Origin: UBA9926 sp913064795
GTDB lineage: Bacteria > Pseudomonadota > Gammaproteobacteria > Pseudomonadales > Azotimanducaceae
Assembly (NCBI GenBank): GCA_045560765.1
Contig: JBJKZD010000010.1
Coordinates: forward strand, 702,178 to 766,177
Reading direction: 5' to 3'
Length of the DNA: 64,000 bases
Numbering within the stretch: the stretch's first letter is position 1; each line of letters opens with the position of its first letter. Positions 9,794 to 17,976 of this stretch are shown in pieces. The notes beneath the pieces are model-generated. The model saw only the letters and a list, made by a program, of their open reading frames with translations. It was not told the DNA's origin and did no database searches. Both the position numbers and the translations under genes were made by a program.

Positions 9794-10660
9794 TTACTCG
9801 GATTTGTTCTCCAGCGTATCGAGCCATTGATTAAAAACAGGCTGTCGTTTTTCGAGAAATGCCCGTCCGCCTTCTTTGGCATCTTCGTGATGGTCAGTGA
9901 TCGCGGTTTTTGAGGCAATTTCATCTAGCGCTTGCTCCCAGGTCAGCTCGGTTGCCAAATAAATGGATCGCTTGAGCATTCGCATCGCAATTTGTGGTCC
10001 GGTGGCGAGCTCAGTGGCCAAATTCATGGCAGCCTTCATCAAAGCGTCGTCATCAACGACCTCTGTGACCAGCCCTAGATCAAGGGCATTGGCGGCGCTG
10101 ACAATGCGTCGACGCATCATAAAATCCATTGCCCTGGCTGCACCAAGTAGTCGCACGAGCAGCCACTGGCCGCCCTCATCTGGCAAAAGGCCAAACCTTA
10201 GAGTCGCGCTACCGAGCTTTGCCGATCGTGCGGCGATCCTAAAATCACAACACAGCGCAGCCGAGAATCCCGTTTGAATGGCAAATCCGTTGATCGCGGC
10301 AATGGTAAGCTTGTCGAGGTTTCGGAGTGCGGTGTTAACGCTTTGAGAAATCGTTCTTAGTCCGTTGTAGGTGCCGATTTCTCGATGATGCCCGCCGTGA
10401 ATCGGAGGGACTTCAGCGCTTTTCTCACCCGCCGCGCCTTTAAGATTATCCCCCGCCCAGAAGGCATCGCCATCGCCAGTCAGAATGACTACTCGGACTA
10501 AATCATCCATTTGTATTTGAGTGAGGGCTTCAACGAGATCTCGCTTCATGGGTGCGGTTGATGCGTTCAGCGATTCTGGGCGATTGAAGGTAATAGTCAC
10601 GATGCCATGCTCGTGCCCAGCGATTGTAAAGCCACAGTAGTTGCCGGTGCGTAGACTCAT
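9794..10660 (-). CDS. Enoyl-CoA hydratase/isomerase (crotonase) family protein
   Basis: The 288-residue form starts at the ATG whose first base is 10660, which has GGGAGA nine bases upstream; an in-frame ATG at 10675 overlaps that site. Crotonase features include TFNRPESLNA (near 25), the oxyanion-hole segment GDAFWAGDNLKG (near 65) and AINGFAIQTGFSAALCCD (about 110-127). At the two positions that hold catalytic Glu in classical enoyl-CoA hydratases, a hand alignment suggests Ser (in GFSAALCCD) and Thr (in GSATLRFG). It may therefore be an isomerase, hydrolase or lyase of the superfamily rather than a hydratase. Its substrate should be an acyl-CoA. It is not in an obvious operon. Confidence 0.85.
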   Translation of the reverse strand: MSLRTGNYCGFTIAGHEHGIVTITFNRPESLNASTAPMKRDLVEALTQIQMDDLVRVVILTGDGDAFWAGDNLKGAAGEKSAEVPPIHGGHHREIGTYNGLRTISQSVNTALRNLDKLTIAAINGFAIQTGFSAALCCDFRIAARSAKLGSATLRFGLLPDEGGQWLLVRLLGAARAMDFMMRRRIVSAANALDLGLVTEVVDDDALMKAAMNLATELATGPQIAMRMLKRSIYLATELTWEQALDEIASKTAITDHHEDAKEGGRAFLEKRQPVFNQWLDTLENKSE

Positions 10661-10842
10661 AAGGTTGTCTCCCATGATCGGTGTGGGGCTCGGATTCTTG
10701 TGCCCAAAGGCGCGCCCGAGCAGGGTTTAAGGTTCACCATAAACCAAGCTGATTGTGAGATGAAGGCAGGTGTAAGATCTTGGGGCTACCCGCGGACGCT
10801 TTAGGCTAAGAGATCCTAGCCTGACCAAAACCAGTCTCCCAT

Positions 10843-10868
10843 AAAAAACCCCTGACACGCAGGGGTTT
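10843..10868 (-). terminator. Rho-independent terminator downstream of tRNA-Gly
   Basis: Read on the minus strand, AAACCCCTG and CAGGGGTTT form a nine-base stem around a short CGTGT loop, followed by a run of T. It lies ten bases beyond the 3-prime end of tRNA-Gly and probably ends the tRNA transcript. Confidence 0.85.
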
Positions 10869-10877
10869 AAAGGTGTT

Positions 10878-10953
10878 TGGAGCGGGAAACCAGGTTCGAA
10901 CTGGCGACCTGTACCTTGGCAAGGTACCGCTCTACCAACTGAGCTATTCCCGC
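10878..10953 (-). tRNA. tRNA-Gly (anticodon GCC)
   Basis: Minus-strand sequence begins GCGGGAATAGCTCAGTTGGT and ends TTCCCGCTCCA. The acceptor stem GCGGGAA/TTCCCGC, D-loop, T-loop GTTCGAACC and anticodon loop with GCC (CTTGCCAAG) are all present. CCA is encoded. It is 76 nt and reads in the same direction as tRNA-Glu 74 bases upstream, so they may be co-transcribed. Confidence 0.97.
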
Positions 10954-11027
10954 TTAATCTCACGATCGATCTTAACTGATCGAGGATGCTTTACAACGCC
11001 ATTCAGTTTGTTGGTAACTGGATCGAA

Positions 11028-11103
11028 TGGCGTCCCCTAGGGGAGTCGAACCCCTGTTGCCAGGATGAAAACCTGGAGTCCTAGGCCTCTAGACGAAGGG
11101 GAC
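11028..11103 (-). tRNA. tRNA-Glu (anticodon TTC)
   Basis: Minus-strand sequence begins GTCCCCTTCGTCTAGAGGCC and ends AGGGGACGCCA. Acceptor stem GTCCCC/GGGGAC, T-loop GTTCGAACC and the anticodon loop with TTC between CCAGG and CCTGG are intact. CCA is encoded. It probably forms a two-tRNA transcript with the tRNA-Gly gene downstream. Confidence 0.97.
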
Positions 11104-11133
11104 AAAGCACTATCGAAGAGCGCGAATGATATT

Positions 11134-11173
11134 GATCTTGGGTCAAATCGTCAAGTCGATTTGATCCAAGATC
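11134..11173. repeat. Long near-perfect inverted repeat between tRNA-Glu and the class III alcohol dehydrogenase gene
   Basis: Arms at 11134-11150 and 11157-11173 pair over 17 bases with one G/T mismatch, around a six-base centre. It lies just downstream of the alcohol dehydrogenase gene and just upstream of tRNA-Glu on the minus strand. No T-run follows the hairpin, so it is not a standard terminator. It could be an operator or an RNA hairpin that stabilises the upstream mRNA. Confidence 0.75.
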
Positions 11174-11211
11174 GAAGGTTGTAGGGTTATGGACTCTGCA
11201 GCGCGACGCTT

Positions 11212-12321
11212 TTAAAAAATCACGACGCTCCGGATACTTTTGCCCGCATGCATATAGTCAAAGGCAGTATTAATCTCTTCGAGAGGCATGGTGTAGGTGA
11301 TCAATTCATCCAGTTTGATCTCACCGCTCATATATTGATCGACCATCCCCGGCAGCTGGGTTCTGCCTTTCACCCCGCCAAAGGCTGTGCCGCGCCAGAC
11401 CCTGCCGGTGACCAGCTGAAAGGGTCGAGTGCTGATTTCCTGGCCGGCACCGGCAACGCCGATAATAATGGCCTCGCCCCAGCCTTTATGACAGCACTCG
11501 AGGGCGCTGCGCATCAGATTGACGTTGCCCACACACTCAAAGCTGTAGTCAACGCCGCCATCGGTCATATCAACAATGACCTCGGTCATGTCGGCGCTGT
11601 GTTCTTTGGGGTTCACGCAATCGGTGGCGCCGAGCATCCGGGCCATCTCAAATTTGCTGGGGTTGGTATCCACCGCGATAATTCGGCCGGCTTTGGCCAT
11701 CACGGCACCTTGAATCACAGAGAGCCCGATGCCGCCGAGTCCAAAAACGGCGATGGTTGCGCCTGGCTCAACCTTGGCGGTGTTGATCACAGCGCCAATA
11801 CCGGTGGTGACGCCGCAGCCGAGTAAGCACACCTTATCAAGGGGCGCGGCGGGATTAATCTTAGCCAGAGACACTTCGGCGATAACGGAGTACTCGCTAA
11901 AAGTTGATGTGCCCATGTAGTGATAGACCGGCGAACCGTTCAGGCTAAACCGACTACTGCCATCGGGCATTAAGCCTTGGCCCTGGGTCGCGCGTACTGC
12001 GCTGCAGAGGTTGGTCTTGCCCGAGAGGCAAAACTTGCATTGGCGGCATTCTGCGGTGTAGAGCGGGATCACATGGTCGCCAACCGCGAGACTGCTCACG
12101 CCCTCGCCGACCTCCACAACAACGCCGCCGCCTTCATGGCCCAGAATGGCAGGAAAGAGGCCCTCCGGATCATCACCAGATAAGGTGAAGGCATCGGTAT
12201 GGCAGACCCCTGTCGCCTTCATTTGAACCAAGACTTCTCCGGATTTCGGGCCTTGGATGTCCACTTCGTCAATAACCAGGGGCGCTCCAGCTTTGAGTGC
12301 GATTGCGGCGCGTGCCTTCAT
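11212..12321 (-). CDS. frmA: S-(hydroxymethyl)glutathione dehydrogenase / class III alcohol dehydrogenase
   Basis: The 369-residue length matches the class III zinc alcohol dehydrogenase family. It oxidises S-hydroxymethylglutathione, formed from formaldehyde and glutathione, to S-formylglutathione with NAD, and can reduce S-nitrosoglutathione. Catalytic zinc ligands are Cys40, His62 (GHEGGG) and Cys169. Structural zinc cysteines are 92, 95, 98 and 106 in ECRQCKFCLSGKTNLC. The NAD-binding glycine motif is FGLGGIGL at 193-200. A strong ribosome site (GGAAGGAG) lies at 12329-12336. The gene follows the TonB receptor on the same strand by 47 bases, so both may share a transcript. The usual partner esterase frmB is absent nearby. 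Confidence 0.95.
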   Translation of the reverse strand: MKARAAIALKAGAPLVIDEVDIQGPKSGEVLVQMKATGVCHTDAFTLSGDDPEGLFPAILGHEGGGVVVEVGEGVSSLAVGDHVIPLYTAECRQCKFCLSGKTNLCSAVRATQGQGLMPDGSSRFSLNGSPVYHYMGTSTFSEYSVIAEVSLAKINPAAPLDKVCLLGCGVTTGIGAVINTAKVEPGATIAVFGLGGIGLSVIQGAVMAKAGRIIAVDTNPSKFEMARMLGATDCVNPKEHSADMTEVIVDMTDGGVDYSFECVGNVNLMRSALECCHKGWGEAIIIGVAGAGQEISTRPFQLVTGRVWRGTAFGGVKGRTQLPGMVDQYMSGEIKLDELITYTMPLEEINTAFDYMHAGKSIRSVVIF

Positions 12322-12368
12322 AGTGATTCTCCTTCCGGGTTGATCTTCTCGTTCGGTGGTCTTTGCAG

Positions 12369-14441
12369 TTAATTGCGACGTCTGATGCCGATAAAGTAAC
12401 TCCTAGGCTCGCCGACGAAATATCGTTCACTGCCAAATGCAAAGTCCGCCCGCTCAGCATAATCGGTATCAAGTAGGTTCGTCACCCTGAAAAACAGAGA
12501 CCATGCGGTATTGAATTGGTAGTCACCGCGCAGGTGCAGAAGATCGTGTCCGCCATAACGATTGGTGTTGTCCGGGTTGGTGAAGTAGGGGCCGATATGG
12601 CTCCATTCAAGTTCACCCGAGAGGGCCTCTGACGGCGCATAGGTCAGCTGCAGCGCGCCCATGGATCGCGGCGCCGTATCGATATCGTTTCCTTTAATTT
12701 CGGTTCGAGCGAGCGTTGGGTTGTTGTCATAGCGGTGGCTGGCGAGGGTCCAAGCGGCTGAGACCGATGTTTGATCATTTAGCGCAAAACTGGCCTCAAG
12801 CTCGAGTCCTTGATGCCGCGTCTTGCCGTTATCGACGTTGTTACGAGAGGTGTCCTGAAAAATAAAGTTATCCTTTTGCATCCGATAAACTGAGATTTGA
12901 TAGCGAAAGCGATCACCGTCCCCCCGCAGTCCCAGCTCAATGTTATCCACTGACTCTGAATCAATCTCCGCAAGGGTTTGACCGTTTTGAAGCCGGTAAA
13001 GCTCAGTGGCTTGAGGCGCCCTAAAGCCCTGGCTTACCTGGCCAAAAAGAATCTGCGCGCCAAAGGCTAGGCTGAACCCACCTTTTGGGGAGACATTGGT
13101 GAAATTGTCTTTTCGGTCTCCGGGTCGGGTATACCGGCAACCGCCAAAGCCGCAAGGGGTGCCGTCGTCTTGTGTCCGCCCTGCAATCATTCGGTTATCG
13201 TAGTCGTAGCGCACTTGCTCACCGCGAAGCCCAAAACTTAGGTCGAGCCGGTCGGTCGCGGGGTAATCAAACTGGGCAAAGACCGCAGCAACATTGGCGG
13301 TGACTTCATAATCATAGTGTTTGCCCTGGGGTAGCGTTGCCACAAGAAAGGGACTGCCTTGTGTGTCTCCAGCCTGAGTTTGTTTTAAAAACCCACGGGT
13401 GTGTTCAAGATCAATCCCGATGCGCAGATAATCGGTGATTTGTGCAAGACTTTGCACGCCAAAACTGCGATGACCGTTTTCTTCGAGGGGCTGACCTGGC
13501 AAAAAATGTTGCAAAAACTGCATGTCGGTCCAGCGAAAGTAGGGCGTGATGCGAAGCCCTGCATCAGAGTCTTGCCAGTCAGAAATGAAGCGCAGGGAGC
13601 GTACATCGCGAAAGGCTTCGGGGTTGGGGTTGGCAGTCTTAAGCGCTGCATCCCGATAAGCATCATCACCTTTTACAAACCCTGAGGTTTCTTGATTTAG
13701 GTTGGTCATGGCAAGGCTGTTCACAACCTCGAAATTGCCCGTCTCGAGGCGGTGCTTGAGTACAAGCTTTTGTTGGTCAAATCCCGAGTCGTCTTTGTAT
13801 CCGCCGTCGGTGGTCCCGGATAGGGCGGCGACCGCGTGTTCTCGGACCGCAATGTGCTTGATTCGACGATAGTCATGGGGTCCGAGCTCGAATTGGCTCA
13901 TTGTGCGATCACTGCCGGGCAGTGGGGTCGTGATTTGAAGGGAGCCGTGCAGGGCATTGGAGCCATGGACTGCGCTGCCAGGGCCTTTGATGACTTCGAT
14001 GCGTTCAGCCAGTTCTGAGGCGGATTCGAAGAGTTCGTTAACGTTGCAAAATCCAGAAGCTCTGAGCGGAATGCTATCTTGGCTCATCAAAAAGGCACCG
14101 CAGCCGCCGGCCCCTGTTAAGACGGGCGAGCGAATCGCGGTGAGATGTTCTTGTCCATTGCCGCGACTGATCCAGGTACCCGGTACGCGCTGCATGAGTT
14201 CGTTGATATGGGTTGCGCCGGTTTGCTGAATCTCCGATTCAGTCAGCAGACTGATCGACTGCTGGGCGAGACGCCATGACTGAGCGCTGCGGTTGGCCGT
14301 GACAACAATTTCCTCGACTAGGGGGGCTGAGACGCCGCTTTGCACTTGGGCACCCTCGTCGCTGGCCTTGGCGCTGAGACACGAGAAAGTTAAACTGGGG
14401 ATCGCGGTGCAAAGCGCCATCGCTCTTGAGAAAGTTGTCAT
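12369..14441 (-). CDS. TonB-dependent outer-membrane receptor (medium size, 690 aa)
   Basis: A signal peptide is followed by a TonB-box-like EEIVVTANRS, then a plug domain with the canonical ERIEVIKGPGSAVHGSNALHG and a beta-barrel ending in RSYFIGIRRRN with a C-terminal aromatic-rich strand. The ATG at 14441 is preferred over a GTG at 14450; neither has a strong ribosome site. The length (about 690) fits siderophore, cobalamin or copper receptor types rather than the 1000-residue oligosaccharide type. The plug contains a CGAF and a second Cys (SGFCNVNEL). It sits upstream of the formaldehyde dehydrogenase gene on the same strand, an unexplained pairing. The ligand cannot be named. Confidence 0.9.
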   Translation of the reverse strand: MTTFSRAMALCTAIPSLTFSCLSAKASDEGAQVQSGVSAPLVEEIVVTANRSAQSWRLAQQSISLLTESEIQQTGATHINELMQRVPGTWISRGNGQEHLTAIRSPVLTGAGGCGAFLMSQDSIPLRASGFCNVNELFESASELAERIEVIKGPGSAVHGSNALHGSLQITTPLPGSDRTMSQFELGPHDYRRIKHIAVREHAVAALSGTTDGGYKDDSGFDQQKLVLKHRLETGNFEVVNSLAMTNLNQETSGFVKGDDAYRDAALKTANPNPEAFRDVRSLRFISDWQDSDAGLRITPYFRWTDMQFLQHFLPGQPLEENGHRSFGVQSLAQITDYLRIGIDLEHTRGFLKQTQAGDTQGSPFLVATLPQGKHYDYEVTANVAAVFAQFDYPATDRLDLSFGLRGEQVRYDYDNRMIAGRTQDDGTPCGFGGCRYTRPGDRKDNFTNVSPKGGFSLAFGAQILFGQVSQGFRAPQATELYRLQNGQTLAEIDSESVDNIELGLRGDGDRFRYQISVYRMQKDNFIFQDTSRNNVDNGKTRHQGLELEASFALNDQTSVSAAWTLASHRYDNNPTLARTEIKGNDIDTAPRSMGALQLTYAPSEALSGELEWSHIGPYFTNPDNTNRYGGHDLLHLRGDYQFNTAWSLFFRVTNLLDTDYAERADFAFGSERYFVGEPRSYFIGIRRRN

Positions 14442-14568
14442 ATGGATCACATCAAGTTGGGTTGAAACCGAGAGCGCAAGGGTAGCGTATTTTGTGGCTT
14501 CTTGTCCTCTTTGGGGACAAGCAGGTTTCTAAAGTAATGCCATCCGCATCAGAAAATCAGGGAGACTT

Positions 14569-15385
14569 ATGAGCAAGCTGCTGCTTGGGAGTGCAACGAC
14601 GGATTACGTGAATCAGTATGATCGATCGCTGCTCTTTTCCGTTTGAGCGGGAAGCCCAGCGCTCGCTGCTCGGAATCGGTCATGATGCCCTGCCGTTTGA
14701 AGGGCGCGATTTATGGAATGCCTACGAATTTACCTATCTGATGCCCTCGGGAAAACCCACCTGCCTGGTCTTGCAAATTGAGGTGCCCGCGGCTTCAAGG
14801 CTGATCATCGAATCAAAATCCATGAAACTGTATTTGGGCAGCTTCGCGGGCTCGAAGTTTGACGACCCTGCAAGGGTTTTGCAGGTGATAGCAGATGATC
14901 TCAGCGCTGGGGTCGGCGCTGAGGTCTTGGTGCGTGTGTGCGCTGAGGAGGACCTATCGGTCCGCAAGGCCGCCTCTGGCGTCGTGAATCTGGACGCGCT
15001 GCCGGTTGGGGTCCCGGAGGGCGGCTACGACGCTGGGCACTTAACGATTGAGGGTACCGCCGAGGCTGAGGCGGTTTTCGTCACCGATCTGTTTAGGTCT
15101 TTGTGCCCAATGACCGGACAACCCGATTATGCTCGAGTTTGGGTCCAGCTAATTGGACGTCAGCTGTCCGATGCGTCGTTGCAGCGTTACCTATTATCTT
15201 TTCGTGAACATGGTGAATTTGCCGAGCAGGTTGCCGAACGTATTTTTGTGGATATTTCAAAGTGTGCGCAACCCCGTCGATTAGGGGTGCGCACCGAGTT
15301 TACCCGTCGAGGTGGAATTGACATCAATGCAGAGCGTCAGCAGGGTTATTCAGATTGGACTTATACTCGCCACTATCGTCAGTAG
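14569..15385 (+). CDS. queF: NADPH-dependent 7-cyano-7-deazaguanine reductase QueF, interrupted by a one-base frameshift
   Basis: QueF reduces preQ0 to preQ1 in queuosine biosynthesis. The family N-terminus (LLLGSATTDYVNQYDRSLL) is read from ATG 14569, but that frame stops at 14646. The rest (REAQRSLLGIGHDALPFEGR onward) is in the next frame and runs to 15385. Removing one T from the TTTT at 14635-14638 gives SLLFPFERE, close to the SLLFPIPR of pseudomonad QueF, and a 271-residue protein of normal length. The remainder is intact: ESKSMKLY signature, active-site Cys in CPMTGQPDY and TRRGGIDIN. A start at ATG 14618 would give 255 residues with an out-of-frame first segment and no good ribosome site. 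Confidence 0.85.
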
Positions 15386-15476
15386 GCGCTGCGCCCAGAC
15401 GAGACTGGGCCAGCCTAAGCGCTCGAAACCCGCACACCCAAAGTGAACCTCAACCAGGCATGATCTGGGCGAGCAT

Positions 15477-15513
15477 TAAATGGATAGGCGGTAAATGGAC
15501 AGGCGTTAAATGG
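15477..15513 (+). repeat. 15-bp tandem repeat, about 2.5 copies
   Basis: Units TAAATGGATAGGCGG and TAAATGGACAGGCGT are followed by a partial TAAATGG. It lies in the gap between queF and the FAH-family gene. Confidence 0.8.
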
Positions 15514-15641
15514 TAAAAAGAAGAGGGTAAGCAGGTCAGGGTAGAAAAGACGCTAGCCACCTTGATCTGTTAAGCGGGTCATTCGTTAGCAGTTCATCCA
15601 GTCTCAATAAAATTTCAATCAACGCTCAGTAAGGGTCCATT

Positions 15642-16352
15642 ATGTCAGAACCGTATTGTTTTGAGCCACAGCCCCGGGTTTCAATTCCGGTCTCAGAGAG
15701 CGATCAGCGGTTTCCCGTGCATCGAATCTTCTGCGTCGGGCGCAATTATCATGCGCACGCAGCAGAAATGGGGGTCACCATTGATAAATCGGCCGCTCAG
15801 CCGTTTTATTTCAATAAGCATCCCAGTGCCATTATTGAAACCGGTAGCACCCTGATCTACCCCTTGGAAACGGCCAACTATCATTTCGAGATGGAGCTGG
15901 TTTTAGCCCTTGGCAGTGGTGGCTTTTGCGTCAGCCCAGAGCAGGCATCGACACTGGTGTATGGGTACGCAGCGGGGCTTGATATGACCCGCCGAGATCT
16001 GCAGCAGCGGGCGAAAGACGCCGCCCACCCCTGGGATCTTGGCAAAGACTTCGAACAAGCGGCCGTAATCGGCGCGATTCAGCGTAAGACGGAACCGCAT
16101 CTCATTGATTCGGGGGGCATCAGGCTCTCGGTCAACGGGGCTGTCCGGCAACACGCAACGCTTGATCTCATGATCTGGAGCGCTGCCGAGCTGATTGCAG
16201 ATCTATCGCGCTACTATGTCTTGATGCCCGGTGATCTGATCTATACCGGTACCCCCAAAGGGGTGGGACCAGTAACCCCAGGTGATGAACTCAAGGGATC
16301 GGTCGAGGGTGTCGGGGAGGTTTGTTGTACCATTGGTAGCCCGCGGGGGTGA
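15642..16352 (+). CDS. Fumarylacetoacetate hydrolase (FAH) family protein, fumarylpyruvate-hydrolase-like
   Basis: The 236-residue protein has the FAH fold motifs FCVGRNYHAHAAEMG (near 30), YFNKHPSAI (near 57), the metal-binding HFEMELVLALG (near 81), DMTRRDLQQRAKDAAHPWD (about 114-132) and PGDLIYTGTPKGVGPV near the C-terminus. Members hydrolyse C-C bonds of 2,4-dioxo acids or decarboxylate oxaloacetate using Mg or Mn. The spacing and DLGKDFEQ segment match the fumarylpyruvate hydrolase / FAHD1 group. This fits aromatic-acid (gentisate-type) catabolism, but no ring-cleaving dioxygenase is nearby. The gene stands alone and converges with the MFS gene; a GC-rich hairpin without T-run overlaps its stop at 16338-16359. 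Confidence 0.88.
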   Translation: MSEPYCFEPQPRVSIPVSESDQRFPVHRIFCVGRNYHAHAAEMGVTIDKSAAQPFYFNKHPSAIIETGSTLIYPLETANYHFEMELVLALGSGGFCVSPEQASTLVYGYAAGLDMTRRDLQQRAKDAAHPWDLGKDFEQAAVIGAIQRKTEPHLIDSGGIRLSVNGAVRQHATLDLMIWSAAELIADLSRYYVLMPGDLIYTGTPKGVGPVTPGDELKGSVEGVGEVCCTIGSPRG

Positions 16353-16368
16353 GCGGGCTGATAGGGGC

Positions 16369-17697
16369 CTAAGGTCCGTCGTCCGCGATGGCATCGGCCT
16401 GCTTCAGTGATTCCGCATACGGGCGTCTTCCAAGCCCGAGAAAAATGACCCCAACGATGCCAAAAAATGCGGTCATCGTAATCATGGAGTATCTAACCCC
16501 CTCAGGCCCGGGGAAGATGTACTCATTAAATGCACCCGCCAAAGGTGGTCCAAACATCATGCCAAAGGCGCCGGTTAGCATGTAGACCGCTGCCACCCGA
16601 GCGCGGAGGTTAGGGGGCGTAATCACGGGTAGCGCGCCTGCGGCAATGCCAAAGGGAGAATTGACCGCCAGCAGGGCCGGCGCATAAAACACAAAAGCCC
16701 AAAATGCGGTGGGTGCGACCTGGATCAAAAAAATACAAGGGATAGTCACCAGCCCGCCGATCATCCCCGCAGTAATATTAGCGTCATAATGGCCGCGGTC
16801 GCGCAATCGGCTCGCGAGCCAAGCGACGCTCAGCGGGCCGAGGGGACCAAAAAATAAGAAAATCCAACCAAAGGTTTGAGAGGCTTCGGCAGCGGGCAGA
16901 TTGTGGACCCGTACAAAGAAAGTGACAGACCAGAACACAAAGGCGTAACCCATCAGCACGAGAGAGACAAACCCGAGATGGTGATAGGTAATTGTTTTTG
17001 CATTGGCGCGATAAAAAGCCATTAATTGGGCGGTGTCAGAGAGCTCGCTGGGCGACCCCGGTAGCGTCTGGCGAGCGGGTTCTCGAAGCAGTAAAAACAA
17101 CCCCGCTAGGATCAGCCCAGGGGCGCCGACATAGACAAACGTCTGTTGCCAGGGTTTCAGGGGGCCGATGTAGGGCAAGGTCATGGGCGCGCTGCTTTCG
17201 ACGAGATTCAGCACAAACCCGCCAATGATGAAGGCCAGCCCTGTTCCGATGATCGGGCCGGTTTGGAAGATGCTGAGGGCCAGAGGTACCAGCTTTCGTG
17301 GGAAATAATCGCCGATTAAAGAGGTTGTGGCCGGCGTGAGGGTCGCCTCACCAATTCCAACACCAATCCGCGCTAAAAAGATTTGCCAGTAGCTGCGGGT
17401 TAACCCGCAGGCAATCGTGAGCAACGACCAGAGAAAAATTCCAGCAGCGATCAAATGCTTGCGGCTGCGTCGATCGGCCAGGGTGGCGATCGGGAGGGCT
17501 GCCGCCGCATAAAAAAGTGCAAAGACGCCATAGAGCCAGCCGATTTCAGTATCGCCGACGCCAAGGTCTTCTTGCATGGGGCCGACAACAATGGCGACGA
17601 CTTGCCGATCGATGAAGGCGATCAACGACGCCAGAATCAATACAAAGACGACAAACCAGGCATAGCTTCTGGGCGGATATTCTGGGGAGGCTTCCAT
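16369..17697 (-). CDS. Major facilitator superfamily (MFS) transporter
   Basis: This 442-residue membrane protein has about twelve hydrophobic segments. The first is followed by DRQVVAIVVGPMQEDLGVGD, a pattern common in Spinster-like and ACS-type MFS carriers, and the loop-2 motif reads ATLADRRSRK. The first half contains GIGEATLTPATTSLIGDYFP, also typical of that branch. Predicted to sit in the inner membrane and move an organic anion or lipid-like solute; substrate unknown. No ribosome site is obvious before the ATG at 17697. Neighbours do not define its job. Confidence 0.9.
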   Translation of the reverse strand: MEASPEYPPRSYAWFVVFVLILASLIAFIDRQVVAIVVGPMQEDLGVGDTEIGWLYGVFALFYAAAALPIATLADRRSRKHLIAAGIFLWSLLTIACGLTRSYWQIFLARIGVGIGEATLTPATTSLIGDYFPRKLVPLALSIFQTGPIIGTGLAFIIGGFVLNLVESSAPMTLPYIGPLKPWQQTFVYVGAPGLILAGLFLLLREPARQTLPGSPSELSDTAQLMAFYRANAKTITYHHLGFVSLVLMGYAFVFWSVTFFVRVHNLPAAEASQTFGWIFLFFGPLGPLSVAWLASRLRDRGHYDANITAGMIGGLVTIPCIFLIQVAPTAFWAFVFYAPALLAVNSPFGIAAGALPVITPPNLRARVAAVYMLTGAFGMMFGPPLAGAFNEYIFPGPEGVRYSMITMTAFFGIVGVIFLGLGRRPYAESLKQADAIADDGP

Positions 17698-17976
17698 AGG
17701 CGACTTAATGGGTATGGACTGCCAGTGATCCTCTCAGGTTTGCGAACAAGGTACAACGCCGGGAGTTGGGGCAACTGGGCTTGTTGGCGCATCGCCGGAG
17801 CGGCCTGCTGACCTTGCAGTGTGGTTTGCGCGCCGGTTGCAACGCCCTGTCCCGCCAATGAAGATCAGCCAAAACAAGAACGGGCACAAGCACTCAACCA
17901 AAATCGAACAATCCTTGGCTTGAACCAGGTCATCCATATCATAGGAAATGAACAGGATTTTAGTGGAGGATGAGCG

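Noticed and set aside
11248..11826. 192-codon plus-strand ORF opposite the alcohol dehydrogenase gene
   Set aside because: It is the antisense frame of a clearly conserved enzyme and has no ribosome site.
16338..16359. GC-rich hairpin at the end of the FAH-family gene as a rho-independent terminator
   Set aside because: There is no T-run on either strand and part of it lies in the coding sequence.
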